Assembly (NCBI RefSeq): GCF_010731675.1 | Contig: NZ_AP022584.1 | Location: forward strand, 5,423,850-5,487,849 | Length of the DNA: 64,000 bases | Reading direction: 5' to 3' | From: Mycobacterium marseillense | GTDB lineage: Bacteria > Actinomycetota > Actinomycetes > Mycobacteriales > Mycobacteriaceae | In this document: positions 21,788-31,171 of the stretch, piece by piece | Position numbering within the stretch: position 1 is the stretch's first letter | Layout of the letters: every line of letters begins with the position of its first letter | Position numbers and translations under genes: made by a program | Notes under the pieces: generated by a model | Seen by the model: only the letters and a program-made list of their open reading frames with translations | Database searches by the model: none | What the model was told of the DNA's origin: nothing

Positions 21788-22241
21788 GGTAGCGACGAAG
21801 GAACCCGCCGAACTGCCCTACGGCTCGGTGATCACCACCAGCGGACGGATCTCCGGGGTCACCGAGCCCGGCGAACTGTCGGTGCATTACCCGTTTCCGA
21901 CCAAAGACCTCGTCGCCGTGGACGACGCGCTGAAATTCGGGTCACGGGCCTCCAAGACGCGGTTCGCGATCTACCTGGGCGACCTCGGCAGCGACACCGC
22001 CGCGCGGGCCCGCGAAATCCTGGCCGACGTGCCGACACCGGATAACGCGGTGCTGCTGGCGGTCTCGCCCGACCAGAAGGTCATCGAGGTGGTCTACGGT
22101 TCCGCGGTCCGCGGGCGCGGCGCCGAGTCGGCCGCACCGCTGGGTGTGGCCGCCGCGTCCTCGGCATTCGAGCGCGGCGATCTGGTGGACGGGCTGGTCA
22201 GCGCGATCCGGGTGCTGAGCGCGGGCATTTCGCCGGCCTGA
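21774..22241 (+). CDS. DUF5130 / TPM-domain protein (Rv2468c-like)
   Basis: 155 residues, GTG start with GGAGGT seven bases upstream inside the ctaJ-like gene. The fold resembles the TPM (Psb32/MOLO-1) domain: strand-rich core [30 protein letters not shown] and a C-terminal helix. There is no clear signal peptide or membrane helix. A homologue has been reported with the respiratory supercomplex in M. smegmatis, which would explain the overlap with a ctaJ-like gene. No enzymatic residues are recognised. Confidence 0.7.
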   Translation: MARGEVATKEPAELPYGSVITTSGRISGVTEPGELSVHYPFPTKDLVAVDDALKFGSRASKTRFAIYLGDLGSDTAARAREILADVPTPDNAVLLAVSPDQKVIEVVYGSAVRGRGAESAAPLGVAAASSAFERGDLVDGLVSAIRVLSAGISPA

Positions 22242-22245
22242 TTTC

Positions 22246-22345
22246 GTGGCGATCGCAAGCGCGGCGTAGCCGGGTGCAGTGGGTCGCCACCATCGACTTC
22301 GTGGCGATCGCAAGCGCGGCGTAGCCGGGTGCAGTGGGTCGCCAC
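22246..22345. repeat. Two tandem copies of a 45-bp palindromic dispersed element
   Basis: Two identical 45-bp copies (22246-22290 and 22301-22345) are separated by 10 bases, a 55-bp period. Each begins GTGGCGATCGC and ends GGGTCGCCAC, so GTGGCGA/TCGCCAC can pair as a hairpin. A third, diverged copy lies at 63264-63307. The pair lies between the convergent DUF5130 gene and pepN, a typical place for REP-like elements, and may act as a bidirectional terminator. Confidence 0.8.
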
Positions 22346-22419
22346 GTCACCCCCCGCCTCGAGCGTCCGCAGTTGTACGTCAGCTGTGGCGTGTCGGAGC
22401 ACAAACACGCACGCTCGCC

Positions 22420-24996
22420 CTACTCGGCGGCGTCGAAACGGCGCGCCCGCAACGAACGCTTCACCCCGGCCTGGCCCTCGAGCACCAGCCGACGCAACGC
22501 GGCGGGCACCTCGGGGTCGGACAGGAACCGATCGGCAGCCGCGATGCCGTCGTCGCTGATGTCCCAGTGCGGGTACAGGCCGATCACCACCGTCTGCGCC
22601 ACTTCGCTGGAGCGGCGCGCCCACACACCCGAGATCGCCTCGAAGTACCGCGTGGTGAACGGCTTGAGCAGCTCATGCTGCGCCGGCGGGGCGATGCCCG
22701 CGATGATCGCGCGGGCGGTGATGTTGGCCAGGGTGTCGTCCTCGACCACCGTCGTCCACGCCGCCTCCTTGACCTGCAGCTGGGGCCGGGCCGTCGCGGC
22801 CTGGGCGCCGTGCCGCTTGCCGGCCGCGGTCGGGTCGCGCTGAACTTCGGCGTCGATGAACGGGGTGGCAGGCCCGTCGGCGTCGATGTCGCCGGCGGTG
22901 GCCAGCGCGGTGACGATCCGCCACCGCAGGTCCGTGTCGATCTCGAGGCCCGGCAATCCCAGGTCGGCGGGGGAGCGGTCGAGCAGGTCGGCCAACGTCG
23001 CGACGTGGCCGGCCGACAGCACCGACGAGCACAGCGTGTTGACGAAGGCGAGCTGGTGGTCCGATCCGGCCTGCGCGGCGCGCGCCAATTCCAGCAACCG
23101 GTCGGCGAACTGCGGCCAACCCTGCTCGCGCGCCCAGCCGGGCTCGGCGTAGGAGGCCAGCGCCGTCTGCGCCTGCAGCAGCAGCCGCTGGGCCACCCCG
23201 ACCTCGGTTTCGGCGTGCACGCCGCCCGCCACCAGGGCCACGAAATCGCGGGCCCGCAGTTCGGCCTCACGCGTCATCTCCCACGCCGCCGACCAGACCA
23301 GTGAGCGCGGCAACGGCTCGGCGATATCGGCGATGCGCCGCAGGGCGGTCCGCAGCGACTCGGCGTCCAGGCGCAACGAGCAATACGTCAGGTCGTCGTC
23401 ATTGACCAGAACCAGCTGGCCCCGCGAAACCCCAACCAGCGCAGGCACTTCCGTTACCGGCCCCTCGACGTCGAGTTCTTCGCGTCGCACCCGGACCAAC
23501 TTCCCCGACCCGTCATCGTCGTAAATGCCGATGGCCAGCCGGTGCACCCGGGTCTCGCCGGCGCCCGGGGCGGCCCCACTCTGGGTCACCGCGAACCGGG
23601 TGAACGTGCCGTTCGAGTCGACGTCGAAATCGGGCCGCAGCGTGTTGAGTCCGGTCGTCTTCAGCCACTGCTGACCCCAGTCGGACAGGTCGCGCCCCGA
23701 CGCCTTCTCCAACGCGGCGACCAGATCGTCGAACGTGGCATTGCCGAACGCATGGGTGCGGAAATAGTCGCGTAGCCCGGCCAGGAAGTGCTCGAGCCCG
23801 ACGTAGGCGACGAGCTGCTTAAGCACCGAGGCGCCCTTGGCGTAGGTGATGCCGTCGAAGTTGACCTCGACGGCGGCCAGGTCCGGGATGTCGGCGGCGA
23901 TCGGATGGGTCGAGGGCAATTGGTCCTGGCGGTAGGCCCACGACTTTTCGACCGTCGCGAACGTCGTCCAGGCCTCGGTGAATTCGGTTGCCTCGCTTTG
24001 GCACAACACCGACGCGAACGTTGCGAAAGACTCGTTGAGCCACAGGTCGTCCCACCAGGCCATGGTGACCAGATCCCCGAACCACATGTGGGCCATCTCG
24101 TGCAGCACGGTCTCGGCGCGACGTTCGTAGGACGCCCGGGTGACCTTGCTGCGGAAGACGTAGTCCTCCAGGAAGGTCACCGCGCCGGCGTTTTCCATCG
24201 CCCCGGCGTTGAACTCGGGGACGAACAGCTGATCGTACTTCCCGAAGGCGTAGGGCAAGCCAAAGTTCTTGTGGTAGAAGCCAAATCCCTGCTTGGTCTG
24301 GGTGAAAAGCCGCTCGGCGTCCATGTACGGCGCCAGCGACGCCCGGCAATAGATGCCCAGCGGGATTTCGCCGTGTTCGTCGGTGTAGGCGTCCTTCCAC
24401 TCGGCATACGGGCCCGCGATGAGGGCGACCAGATAGGTGCTCATCCGCGGGGTGGTGGCAAAGGTGTGCAGGCCGTCGTTCACCGACACGGTCGCGCCGT
24501 TGGAGATCACCTTCCAGTGCCGGGGTGCGGTCACCCGCACGTCGAAGGTCGCCTTGAGGTCGGGCTGGTCGAAGCAGGCGAACATGCGCTTGGCGTCGGC
24601 GGTCTCGAATTGCGAGTACAGGTAGGTCTCGTTGTCGACGGGGTCGACGAACCGGTGCAGGCCCTCGCCGGTGTTGGAGTAGCGGCAGTCCGCGTCGACC
24701 ACGACGACGTTGCGGTCGGCCAGCCCGCGCAGGGGGATGCCCGTCGACTCGTCGTATCCGGAGACGTCCAGTTCGCGGCCGTTGAGCGTGGCGCTGCGGA
24801 TGGTGTCGGCGGCGATGTCGATGACGGAGTCGGCGCCGGCGAGGGCGTCGAACACCACCGTGGTGACCGAGCGGAAGGTCCGTTCGCCGGGGCCGCCGTG
24901 GGAGTCGGTGAGATCGAGGTCGATCTGGTAGCTGGCGACGGTGATCAGGGAGGCCCGCTCGACGGCCTGGTCGCGGGTCAGGTTGGGGAGTGCCAC
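22420..24996 (-). CDS. pepN: Aminopeptidase N (M1 zinc metallopeptidase)
   Basis: 858 residues (M. tuberculosis PepN about 861). It removes N-terminal residues from peptides in the cytosol and may finish products of Clp proteolysis. The exopeptidase motif GAMEN is at 265-269. Zinc ligands are HEMAH (299-303) and Glu322 in NESFA. The M1 C-terminal helical domain follows. The start is GTG, with TAAGTT (25003-25008, complement) six bases upstream, so the message is probably leaderless. Divergent from the Rv2466c-like gene. Confidence 0.95.
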   Translation of the reverse strand: MALPNLTRDQAVERASLITVASYQIDLDLTDSHGGPGERTFRSVTTVVFDALAGADSVIDIAADTIRSATLNGRELDVSGYDESTGIPLRGLADRNVVVVDADCRYSNTGEGLHRFVDPVDNETYLYSQFETADAKRMFACFDQPDLKATFDVRVTAPRHWKVISNGATVSVNDGLHTFATTPRMSTYLVALIAGPYAEWKDAYTDEHGEIPLGIYCRASLAPYMDAERLFTQTKQGFGFYHKNFGLPYAFGKYDQLFVPEFNAGAMENAGAVTFLEDYVFRSKVTRASYERRAETVLHEMAHMWFGDLVTMAWWDDLWLNESFATFASVLCQSEATEFTEAWTTFATVEKSWAYRQDQLPSTHPIAADIPDLAAVEVNFDGITYAKGASVLKQLVAYVGLEHFLAGLRDYFRTHAFGNATFDDLVAALEKASGRDLSDWGQQWLKTTGLNTLRPDFDVDSNGTFTRFAVTQSGAAPGAGETRVHRLAIGIYDDDGSGKLVRVRREELDVEGPVTEVPALVGVSRGQLVLVNDDDLTYCSLRLDAESLRTALRRIADIAEPLPRSLVWSAAWEMTREAELRARDFVALVAGGVHAETEVGVAQRLLLQAQTALASYAEPGWAREQGWPQFADRLLELARAAQAGSDHQLAFVNTLCSSVLSAGHVATLADLLDRSPADLGLPGLEIDTDLRWRIVTALATAGDIDADGPATPFIDAEVQRDPTAAGKRHGAQAATARPQLQVKEAAWTTVVEDDTLANITARAIIAGIAPPAQHELLKPFTTRYFEAISGVWARRSSEVAQTVVIGLYPHWDISDDGIAAADRFLSDPEVPAALRRLVLEGQAGVKRSLRARRFDAAE

Positions 24997-25002
24997 GTGT
25001 CC

Positions 25003-25008
25003 AACTTA
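25003..25008 (-). promoter_or_regulatory. -10 element (TAAGTT) for leaderless pepN
   Basis: On the minus strand TAAGTT is followed by six bases and then the pepN GTG, without a ribosome site. Confidence 0.45.
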
Positions 25009-25087
25009 CGGGTCGGGCCAACCGGGAACAGGAGCGAGAGGCCTACGGTTGTGCAGATCAGACTTTCAGCCGAAGAGAGGACCGGAC

Positions 25088-25711
25088 ATGCCTGACAACG
25101 CGCCCGCGAAGAACAAAGCCGATTTCTGGTTCGACCCGCTGTGCCCGTGGGCGTGGATCACCTCGCGCTGGATCCTCGAGGTGGAAAAGGTTCGCGACAT
25201 CGAGGTGAACTTTCACGTGATGAGCCTGGCGGTGCTCAACGAAAACCGGGAAGACCTGCCGGAGAACTATCGCGAGAACATGAAGCGGGCCTGGGGTCCG
25301 GTGCGGGTGGCGATCGCGGCCGAGCAGGCCCACGGCGCCGAGGTACTGGGTCCGCTGTACACCGCGATGGGAACCCGGATCCACAACGAGGGCAACAAAG
25401 AACTCGAGGACGTGATCAAGCTCGCGCTGGAGGACGCCGGGCTGCCGGCGGGCCTGGCCGCGGCCGCCGAGAGCGACGCCTACGACGAAGCCGTGCGCAA
25501 GAGTCACCACGCCGGGATGGACGCGGTCGGCGACGACGTCGGCACGCCCACCATCCACGTCAACAATGTGGCGTTCTTCGGCCCGGTGCTCTCCAAGATT
25601 CCGCGCGGTGAGGAAGCGGGCAAGCTGTGGGACGCCTCGGTGGCCTTCGCTTCCTACCCGCACTTCTTCGAGCTCAAGCGCAGCCGCACCGAGAAGCCCG
25701 ACTTCTCGTAG
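25088..25711 (+). CDS. DsbA/FrnE-family mycothiol-dependent reductase homologue with CPWA site (Rv2466c-like)
   Basis: 207 residues, a thioredoxin fold with an inserted helical domain. M. tuberculosis Rv2466c (mycoredoxin-2) uses Cys19-Pro-Trp-Cys22, as I recall. Here the same place reads C19-P-W-A22 (codons TGC CCG TGG GCG), so the resolving cysteine is replaced by alanine. The rest of the family pattern is kept ([34 protein letters not shown] with the cis-Pro loop). It should form a mixed disulfide with mycothiol by a monothiol mechanism. AGAGGA precedes the ATG. Confidence 0.85.
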   Translation: MPDNAPAKNKADFWFDPLCPWAWITSRWILEVEKVRDIEVNFHVMSLAVLNENREDLPENYRENMKRAWGPVRVAIAAEQAHGAEVLGPLYTAMGTRIHNEGNKELEDVIKLALEDAGLPAGLAAAAESDAYDEAVRKSHHAGMDAVGDDVGTPTIHVNNVAFFGPVLSKIPRGEEAGKLWDASVAFASYPHFFELKRSRTEKPDFS

Positions 25712-25760
25712 AGCGGTTGGGCGGCCGGGCGCGTCGTGCGGCTGTGTAAGGATTGCGGGC

Positions 25761-26240
25761 ATGCGCGTCTACCTCGGCTCTGACCACGCCGGATTCGAGC
25801 TCAAGCAGCAGATCATCGAGCACCTCGCCAAGTCGGGCCACCAGCCGATCGACTGCGGCGCCTTCACCTACGACGCCGACGACGACTACCCGGCCTTCTG
25901 CATCGCGACCGCGACACGAACGGTCGCGGACCCGGACAGCTTGGGCATCGTGCTGGGCGGGTCGGGCAACGGCGAGCAGATCGCGGCCAACAAGGTTCCC
26001 GGGGCCCGGTGCGCGCTGGCCTGGAGCGTCGAAACCGCCACGCTGGCCCGCGAACACAACAACGCCCAGCTGATCGGCATCGGCGGTCGCATGCACACCG
26101 TGGCCGACGCGCTCGCCATCGTCGACGCCTTCCTGACCACGCCCTGGTCGAAAGCCGAACGCCACCAACGGCGTATCGACATCCTCGACGAATACGAACG
26201 CACTCACCAAGCCCCGCCGGTACCCGGCGCGGCGGGCTGA
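25761..26240 (+). CDS. rpiB: Ribose-5-phosphate isomerase B
   Basis: 159 residues. It interconverts ribose-5-phosphate and ribulose-5-phosphate in the pentose phosphate pathway. The family pattern is clear: YLGSDHAGFELK at the N-terminus, DCGAF, and GGSGNGEQIAANK (66-78) with catalytic Glu72, the Glu-type active site of actinobacterial RpiB. Followed 17 bases later by nei1 on the same strand. Confidence 0.93.
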   Translation: MRVYLGSDHAGFELKQQIIEHLAKSGHQPIDCGAFTYDADDDYPAFCIATATRTVADPDSLGIVLGGSGNGEQIAANKVPGARCALAWSVETATLAREHNNAQLIGIGGRMHTVADALAIVDAFLTTPWSKAERHQRRIDILDEYERTHQAPPVPGAAG

Positions 26241-26257
26241 CGCCGAAAGGTCCGCGC

Positions 26258-27064
26258 GTGCCCGAAGGGCATACCCTGCACCGGCTGGCCCGGCTGCACC
26301 AACGCCGTTACGCCGGCGCGCCCGTGTCGGTGTCCAGCCCGCAGGGCCGCTTCGCCGATGCGGCCGCGGCGGTCGACGGCCGGGTGTTGCAACGCACCAG
26401 CGCCTGGGGCAAGCATCTTTTCCACCACTACGCCGGCGGCCCGATTGTGCATGTGCATCTCGGGTTGTACGGCGCCTTCACCGAGTGGGAACGCCCGGAC
26501 GACGGGTCGTTTCCCGAGGCGGTCGGCCAGGTGCGGATGCGCATGATCGGCGCCGACTACGGCACGGACCTGCGCGGCCCGACGGTGTGCGAAGTGATCG
26601 ACGAAGGACAGGTCAGCGACGTACTGGCCCGGCTGGGTCCCGACCCGCTGCGCGGCGACGCCGATCCAGCGTGGGCCTGGAAGCGAATCGCCAAGTCGCG
26701 CAGGCCTATTGGCGCGCTGCTGATGGATCAGACCGTCATGGCCGGCGTCGGCAACGTCTACCGCAGCGAGTTGCTGTACCGCCACGGCATCGACCCGTTC
26801 CGCGCGGGCCGCGACGTCGGCGAGGACGAGTTCGTGGCCGCCTGGAGCGATCTGGTGGCACTGATGAAGGTGGGGTTGCGGCGCGGCAAGATCGTCGTGG
26901 TGCGGCCCGAACACGATCACGGCGCGCCGTCCTATCGCCCCGACCGCCCCCGCACCTACGTCTACCGGCGGTCCGGCGAACCGTGCCGGGTGTGCCAAGA
27001 GCCGATCCGCACGACCGTGCTGGAGGGCCGCAACGTGTTCTGGTGCCCGAAGTGCCAGAAGTGA
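26258..27064 (+). CDS. nei: Formamidopyrimidine/endonuclease VIII-type DNA glycosylase Nei1
   Basis: 268 residues, identical in length to M. tuberculosis Nei1. After removal of the initiator (GTG), Pro2-Glu3 (PEGHT) form the Schiff-base catalytic site of the Fpg/Nei family. The helix-two-turn-helix contains MDQTVMAGVGNVYRSE. The C-terminal zinc finger is CRVC ... CPKC (about residues 246-266). It excises oxidised pyrimidines in base excision repair. Confidence 0.93.
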   Translation: MPEGHTLHRLARLHQRRYAGAPVSVSSPQGRFADAAAAVDGRVLQRTSAWGKHLFHHYAGGPIVHVHLGLYGAFTEWERPDDGSFPEAVGQVRMRMIGADYGTDLRGPTVCEVIDEGQVSDVLARLGPDPLRGDADPAWAWKRIAKSRRPIGALLMDQTVMAGVGNVYRSELLYRHGIDPFRAGRDVGEDEFVAAWSDLVALMKVGLRRGKIVVVRPEHDHGAPSYRPDRPRTYVYRRSGEPCRVCQEPIRTTVLEGRNVFWCPKCQK

Positions 27065-27122
27065 CGGCGAAAGCGTCGACTTTCCTGGTTTGAATTCAAT
27101 CGGCGCGGGCATTGCAGTGTCC

Positions 27123-27476
27123 ATGAACACTCTCGCTCGATCAGCTGCAACGATTTCCGCCATAGCAGGTCTCGGGCTGGCGGGGCTGGGCGTCGCGAGC
27201 GACGCGTACGCGCAGCCCGGACCGTTCCCGCAATGGTGCCCTGGGGATTTCTGGGACCCCGGCTGGGGCGACAACTGGGACAACGGGCATTGCCACGACA
27301 ACTGGCGCGGGCCCGGACCTAACCCGTATATCGGCCCGGGGGGACCCGGTGGCCCGGGTGGGCCTGCCGGACCGGGCGGTCCCGGGGGGCTCGGCGGACC
27401 CGGCGGTCCCGGTGGACCCGGCGGTCCCGGTGGACCTGGCGGGGGCGGACACGGCGGCGGAGGCGGCGGCCACTGA
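27123..27476 (+). CDS. Exported Gly/Pro-rich small protein
   Basis: 117 residues. A signal peptide is visible (MNTLARSAATISAIAGLGLAG to about ASDAYAQ, cleavage near residue 31). The mature part starts with an aromatic, Asp-rich segment with two cysteines (WCPGDFWDPGWGDNWDNGHCH), then collagen-like GPGGPGG repeats and a GGGHGGGGG end. At DNA level an 18-bp unit is perfectly duplicated (27401-27418 and 27419-27436), so length may vary between strains. No function is known. It faces lipP tail to tail with nine bases between. Confidence 0.7.
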   Translation: MNTLARSAATISAIAGLGLAGLGVASDAYAQPGPFPQWCPGDFWDPGWGDNWDNGHCHDNWRGPGPNPYIGPGGPGGPGGPAGPGGPGGLGGPGGPGGPGGPGGPGGGGHGGGGGGH

Positions 27477-27485
27477 CGCCTGTCG

Positions 27486-28676
27486 CTAGATGACACCCAG
27501 CACGGAGTAGACCTCGTTCGACAGGACCAGGCTGCGCGGATCCGCGTTGGCCTTGGTGGGGTCGAAGTGGTTCGCCACGTAGGCATAGCCGATGCGGTGC
27601 TCGAGATCGACGAAGCCGAACGAGCCGCCCAGCCCGCCGTGGCCGAAGATCCGCGGGTTGGGTCCGTTGACGCAGCGCTGGTTGAGCATGTACCCCAGAC
27701 CCCAGCCGTGGTCGGCGACCCGCGGGCCCAGCACCAAGTCGATGTCCAGCCCGCCCTGACAGACCCGCACCAGGTCCATGTGCTCGCGGCTGAGCACCTT
27801 CTCCTGGGCGAGCGCGTTGTAGAACGTCGCCAACCCCAGCGCCGACACCTGCCCGTTGGTGCCGGGGAACTCGAGTTCGCGCCACAGGCTCAGATCGTGG
27901 GAGCCGAGTTCGTCGTCGGGGGCGAATCCCATCGAGATCGACAGGCCCGCCTTGGGGTGCTCGGCCAGGCTGGTCGGATAGCCGGGGGCCTTCGCGTCGG
28001 CCAGCAGGTCCCGGGCGTGCGGCTTGTTGATCCGCTCGGCGCAGCGGTGCTGTTCGGCGAGCGGCAACCCGATGTGGACGTCGGCGCCGAACGGCTCGGC
28101 GATCTCGGTCCGCAGATAGTGGCCGATCGTGCGGCCGGTGACCCGGCGGAAGACTTCGCCCATGATGAAACCGAAGGTGGTCATGTGGTAGCCCTGGGCG
28201 GTGCCCGGCTCCCACCAGGGTTCGGCGGCGGCCAGCTGCTCGCAGACGTAGCCCCAGTCAGCCACCTGTTCCCAACGCATCCGGGTGCGCGGCCCGATCA
28301 CGCCGGAGCGATGGCTCATCACCATCGCCAGCGTGATGTCTTGTTTGCCCGCCTGGGCGAACTCGGGCCAGTAGTGGGCCACCGGCGCCTGCAGGTCCAG
28401 CTCGCCGCGGTCGGCCAGTTGGTGCACGCAGGTGGCCGACAGGCCCTTCGTGCCGGACAACACCGTGGTCAGAGTGTTCTGTTGCCAGGGTCGGGTATGG
28501 GCGGCGTCGGCCCAGCCACCCCACAGGTTGACGACGAGAGACCCGTCCACCCATACCGCGACGGCCGCGCCGACCTCGTCGCCCTGAGTGAAATTGCGCT
28601 CGAACGCGTCGCGGACCCCGACGAAATCCGACGCGCATGAGCCATGGATCGACGCGTCCGTCGTCAGGTCGCTCAT
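27486..28676 (-). CDS. lipP: Beta-lactamase-fold esterase LipP
   Basis: 396 residues (M. tuberculosis LipP about 394). A class C beta-lactamase/family VIII esterase with the SxxK nucleophile as S74-G-T-K77. A tyrosine at GYHMTTFGF probably supplies the Yxx motif, and GHGGLGGSFGFVD is the KTG-equivalent region. No signal peptide, so cytosolic or surface-associated by another route. Expected to hydrolyse short-chain esters rather than beta-lactams. An AGAGAGG ribosome site precedes the ATG. Confidence 0.88.
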   Translation of the reverse strand: MSDLTTDASIHGSCASDFVGVRDAFERNFTQGDEVGAAVAVWVDGSLVVNLWGGWADAAHTRPWQQNTLTTVLSGTKGLSATCVHQLADRGELDLQAPVAHYWPEFAQAGKQDITLAMVMSHRSGVIGPRTRMRWEQVADWGYVCEQLAAAEPWWEPGTAQGYHMTTFGFIMGEVFRRVTGRTIGHYLRTEIAEPFGADVHIGLPLAEQHRCAERINKPHARDLLADAKAPGYPTSLAEHPKAGLSISMGFAPDDELGSHDLSLWRELEFPGTNGQVSALGLATFYNALAQEKVLSREHMDLVRVCQGGLDIDLVLGPRVADHGWGLGYMLNQRCVNGPNPRIFGHGGLGGSFGFVDLEHRIGYAYVANHFDPTKANADPRSLVLSNEVYSVLGVI

Positions 28677-28708
28677 GGCGCCTCTCTATCGAGCAGATAG
28701 TTAGCCCG

Positions 28709-28779
28709 AGCGGGCGACGGGAATCGAACCCGCGTAGCTAGTTTGGAAGACTAGGGCTCTACCATTGAGCTACGCCCGC
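28709..28779 (-). tRNA. tRNA-Gly (anticodon TCC)
   Basis: Read on the minus strand, a complete cloverleaf is seen: acceptor GCGGGCG / CGCCCGC, D-stem GCTC/GAGC, anticodon stem CTAGT/ACTAG with loop CTTCCAA (anticodon TCC, complement of 28745-28747), and T-arm with TTCGATT. Discriminator base T; CCA is not encoded. Confidence 0.96.
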
Positions 28780-28928
28780 ATGTAATTAGTCGAGCGTGAC
28801 TGTAGCTGGCGACGAAGATCAAATCTAATCGACGCGGCTTTGTGATCACTCCGTGAGGTCCGCGAGGTCGCTGCCCAAGCCTGTGACGGACCCGGCGGTG
28901 CGGGGCCTTAGGATCATCGAGGTCAGCG

Positions 28929-29005
28929 CGGGGTGTAGCGCAGCTTGGTAGCGCATCCGCTTTGGGAGCGGAAGGCCGCAGGTTCAAATCCTGTCACCCC
29001 GACCA
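28929..29005 (+). tRNA. tRNA-Pro (anticodon TGG)
   Basis: Acceptor CGGGGTG / CACCCCG, D-stem GCGC, anticodon stem TCCGC/GCGGA around TTTGGGA (TGG at 28963-28965), T-loop TTCAAAT, and an encoded CCA at 29003-29005. It lies 66 bases before tig in the same direction, as in other mycobacteria. Confidence 0.96.
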
Positions 29006-29070
29006 GCACGACCGGCCCGCGCGCAACGCGGCCCACCGACCACCAGGAACGAGCACCGAGGAGCACACCC

Positions 29071-30453
29071 GTGAAGAGCACCGTCGAGCAGTTGAGCCCC
29101 ACCCGGGTGCGCATCAATGTGGAGGTCCCCTTCTCCGAACTCGAGCCGGACTTCCAGCGGGCCTACAAGGAGTTGGCCAGGCAGGTGCGCCTGCCCGGCT
29201 TCCGGCCGGGCAAGGCGCCGGCGAAGTTGCTGGAGGCCCGCTTCGGCCGCGAGGCGATGCTCGATCAGGTCGTCAACGAGGCGCTGCCCGCGCGGTACGG
29301 ACAGGCGGTCGCCGAGTCCGAGGTGCACCCGCTGGGCCAGCCCGAGATCGAGGTCACCAAGAAGGAGTACGGCGAGGAGCTGGCGTTCACCGCCGAGGTC
29401 GACATCCGTCCCAAGCTCACCCTGCCGGACCCGGGTTCGGTGACCATCTCGGTGGACCCGATCGAGGTCAGCGACGACGACGTCGACGCCGAGCTGCAGT
29501 CGCTGCGCGCCCGATTCGGCACCCTGACCGGGGTGGAGCGCCCGGTGGCCGACGGCGACTTCGTCTCCATCGACTTGTCGGCGACCATCGACGGCGAAGA
29601 GGTGCCGGGCGCCGCCGCGCAGGGGCTGTCGCACGAGGTCGGCTCCGGCCGGCTCATCGCGGGCCTCGACGAGGCGCTGGTCGGTCTGTCCGTTGACGAG
29701 TCCAAAGAGTTCACCGCGCAGTTGGCCACCGGCGAGCACGCGGGCAAAGACGCGCAGGTGACCGTCACGGTCAAGTCGGTCAAGCAGCGCGAGCTGCCCG
29801 AGCCCGACGACGAGTTCGCCCAGCTGGCAAGCGAGTTCGACACCATCGAGGATCTGCGGTCGAACCTGCGCGAGCAGGTCGGCCAGACCAAGCGCGCGCA
29901 GCAGGCCGAAAACATCCGTGACGCCGCGATCGACACGCTGCTCGAGCAGGTCGACATCCCGCTGCCCGAAGCCATCGTGAAGGCCCAGGTCGACAGCGCG
30001 CTGCACAACGCCCTGCACAGCCTCAACCACGACGAATCCAAGCTCGACGAGGTGCTCGCCCAGCAAGGCAAATCGCGCGAGGAGTTCGAGACCGAGACGC
30101 GCACCGCCGCCGAGACGGACGTCAAACGGCAGCTGCTGCTCGACGCGCTCGCCGACGAGCTGGAGGTCCAGGTCGGCCAGAACGACCTGACTGAGCGGCT
30201 GGTGGCCACGTCGCGCCAGTACGGCATCGAGCCCCAGCAGCTGCTGGCTTACCTTCAGGAGAACAACCAGCTGCCCGCGATGTTCGCCGACGTGCGCCGC
30301 GCGCTGGCCATCGCCGAGGTGATCCGCGCGGCGACGGTCACCGACACCGCCGGAAACGCCGTCGACACCGACGAGTTCTTCGGCAAGCGCGGGGAGGCGG
30401 ACGAGGACGCCGGTGACGTCGACGAATCCACGGAGACCGACGCCGAGGAGTGA
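29071..30453 (+). CDS. tig: Trigger factor (ribosome-associated chaperone/PPIase)
   Basis: 460 residues. The N-terminal ribosome-binding domain contains the GFRPGKAP signature (about residues 43-50). The FKBP-type peptidyl-prolyl isomerase domain follows (about 150-240; [14 protein letters not shown]), then the helical chaperone arms. The C-terminal about 30 residues are very acidic. GTG start with GAGGAG upstream. It lies just ahead of clpP1-clpP2, the usual proteostasis cluster. Confidence 0.95.
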   Translation: MKSTVEQLSPTRVRINVEVPFSELEPDFQRAYKELARQVRLPGFRPGKAPAKLLEARFGREAMLDQVVNEALPARYGQAVAESEVHPLGQPEIEVTKKEYGEELAFTAEVDIRPKLTLPDPGSVTISVDPIEVSDDDVDAELQSLRARFGTLTGVERPVADGDFVSIDLSATIDGEEVPGAAAQGLSHEVGSGRLIAGLDEALVGLSVDESKEFTAQLATGEHAGKDAQVTVTVKSVKQRELPEPDDEFAQLASEFDTIEDLRSNLREQVGQTKRAQQAENIRDAAIDTLLEQVDIPLPEAIVKAQVDSALHNALHSLNHDESKLDEVLAQQGKSREEFETETRTAAETDVKRQLLLDALADELEVQVGQNDLTERLVATSRQYGIEPQQLLAYLQENNQLPAMFADVRRALAIAEVIRAATVTDTAGNAVDTDEFFGKRGEADEDAGDVDESTETDAEE

Positions 30454-30482
30454 CCGTGCGATGACGCTGTGAGCGAACGCGC

Positions 30483-30512
30483 CCGTTTCAGGGGTGCGTG
30501 GCCGCGAAACGG
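30483..30512. promoter_or_regulatory. Inverted repeat upstream of clpP1 (possible activator site)
   Basis: CCGTTTC (30483-30489) and GAAACGG (30506-30512) form a perfect 7-bp inverted repeat spaced by 16 bases, just upstream of a -10-like TAGTGT (30527-30532). This is a sensible place for the Clp regulator ClgR known in mycobacteria, but I cannot match its motif with certainty. Confidence 0.4.
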
Positions 30513-30571
30513 CGGGCCCGGTTGGTTAGTGTCGGTGAAGACAGATCTGACAGAAAGCAGGTACCCCGGTC

Positions 30572-31171
30572 GTGACTGACATGCGTTCAAACTCGCAGGG
30601 TCTCAACCTCACGGACTCCGTCTATGAGCGCTTGCTGTCCGAGCGCATCATCTTCCTGGGTTCGGAGGTGAGCGACGAAATCGCCAATCGGCTGTGCGCG
30701 CAGATTCTGCTGCTCGCGGCCGAGGACTCCACCAAAGACATTTCGCTCTACATCAACTCGCCCGGCGGATCGATCAGTGCCGGCATGGCGATCTACGACA
30801 CCATGGTGCTGGCGCCGTGCGACATCGCCACCTACGCGATGGGCATGGCCGCCTCGATGGGTGAGTTCCTGTTGGCGGCGGGCACCAAGGGCAAGCGTTA
30901 CGCGTTGCCGCACGCCCGCATCCTGATGCACCAGCCGCTGGGCGGGGTGACCGGAAGCGCGGCCGACATCGCCATCCAGGCCGAGCAGTTCCACGTCATC
31001 AAAAAGGAGATGTTCCGGCTCAACGCAGAATTCACCGGGCAGTCGATCGAGCGCATCGAGGCCGACTCCGACCGCGACCGCTGGTTCACCGCGCAGGAAG
31101 CCCTCGAATACGGCTTCGTCGACCACATCATCACCCGCGCCGCCCACATCACCAATGGAGAAGCCCGATGA
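30572..31171 (+). CDS. clpP1: ATP-dependent Clp protease proteolytic subunit 1
   Basis: 199 residues, serine protease of the ClpP fold. Catalytic triad Ser95 (GMAASMGE), His120 (ILMHQPLGG) and Asp169 (ADSDRDRW), matching Ser98/His123/Asp172 of M. tuberculosis. A short N-terminal propeptide region (TDMRSNSQG) is expected to be processed. Start GTG at 30572 or ATG three codons later. ClpP1 and ClpP2 form a mixed tetradecamer driven by ClpX or ClpC1. Overlaps clpP2 by four bases. Confidence 0.96.
   Translation: MTDMRSNSQGLNLTDSVYERLLSERIIFLGSEVSDEIANRLCAQILLLAAEDSTKDISLYINSPGGSISAGMAIYDTMVLAPCDIATYAMGMAASMGEFLLAAGTKGKRYALPHARILMHQPLGGVTGSAADIAIQAEQFHVIKKEMFRLNAEFTGQSIERIEADSDRDRWFTAQEALEYGFVDHIITRAAHITNGEAR

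Noticed and set aside
22246-22345. Tandem repeat considered as a CRISPR array
   Set aside because: Only two copies, a 10-base spacer, strongly palindromic unit and no cas genes nearby.
26204-27586. Minus-strand frame with a Pro/Gly collagen-like run
   Set aside because: It is the complement of nei1 and the GPGG-repeat gene; the collagen look comes from the symmetric GGNCCN repeat.
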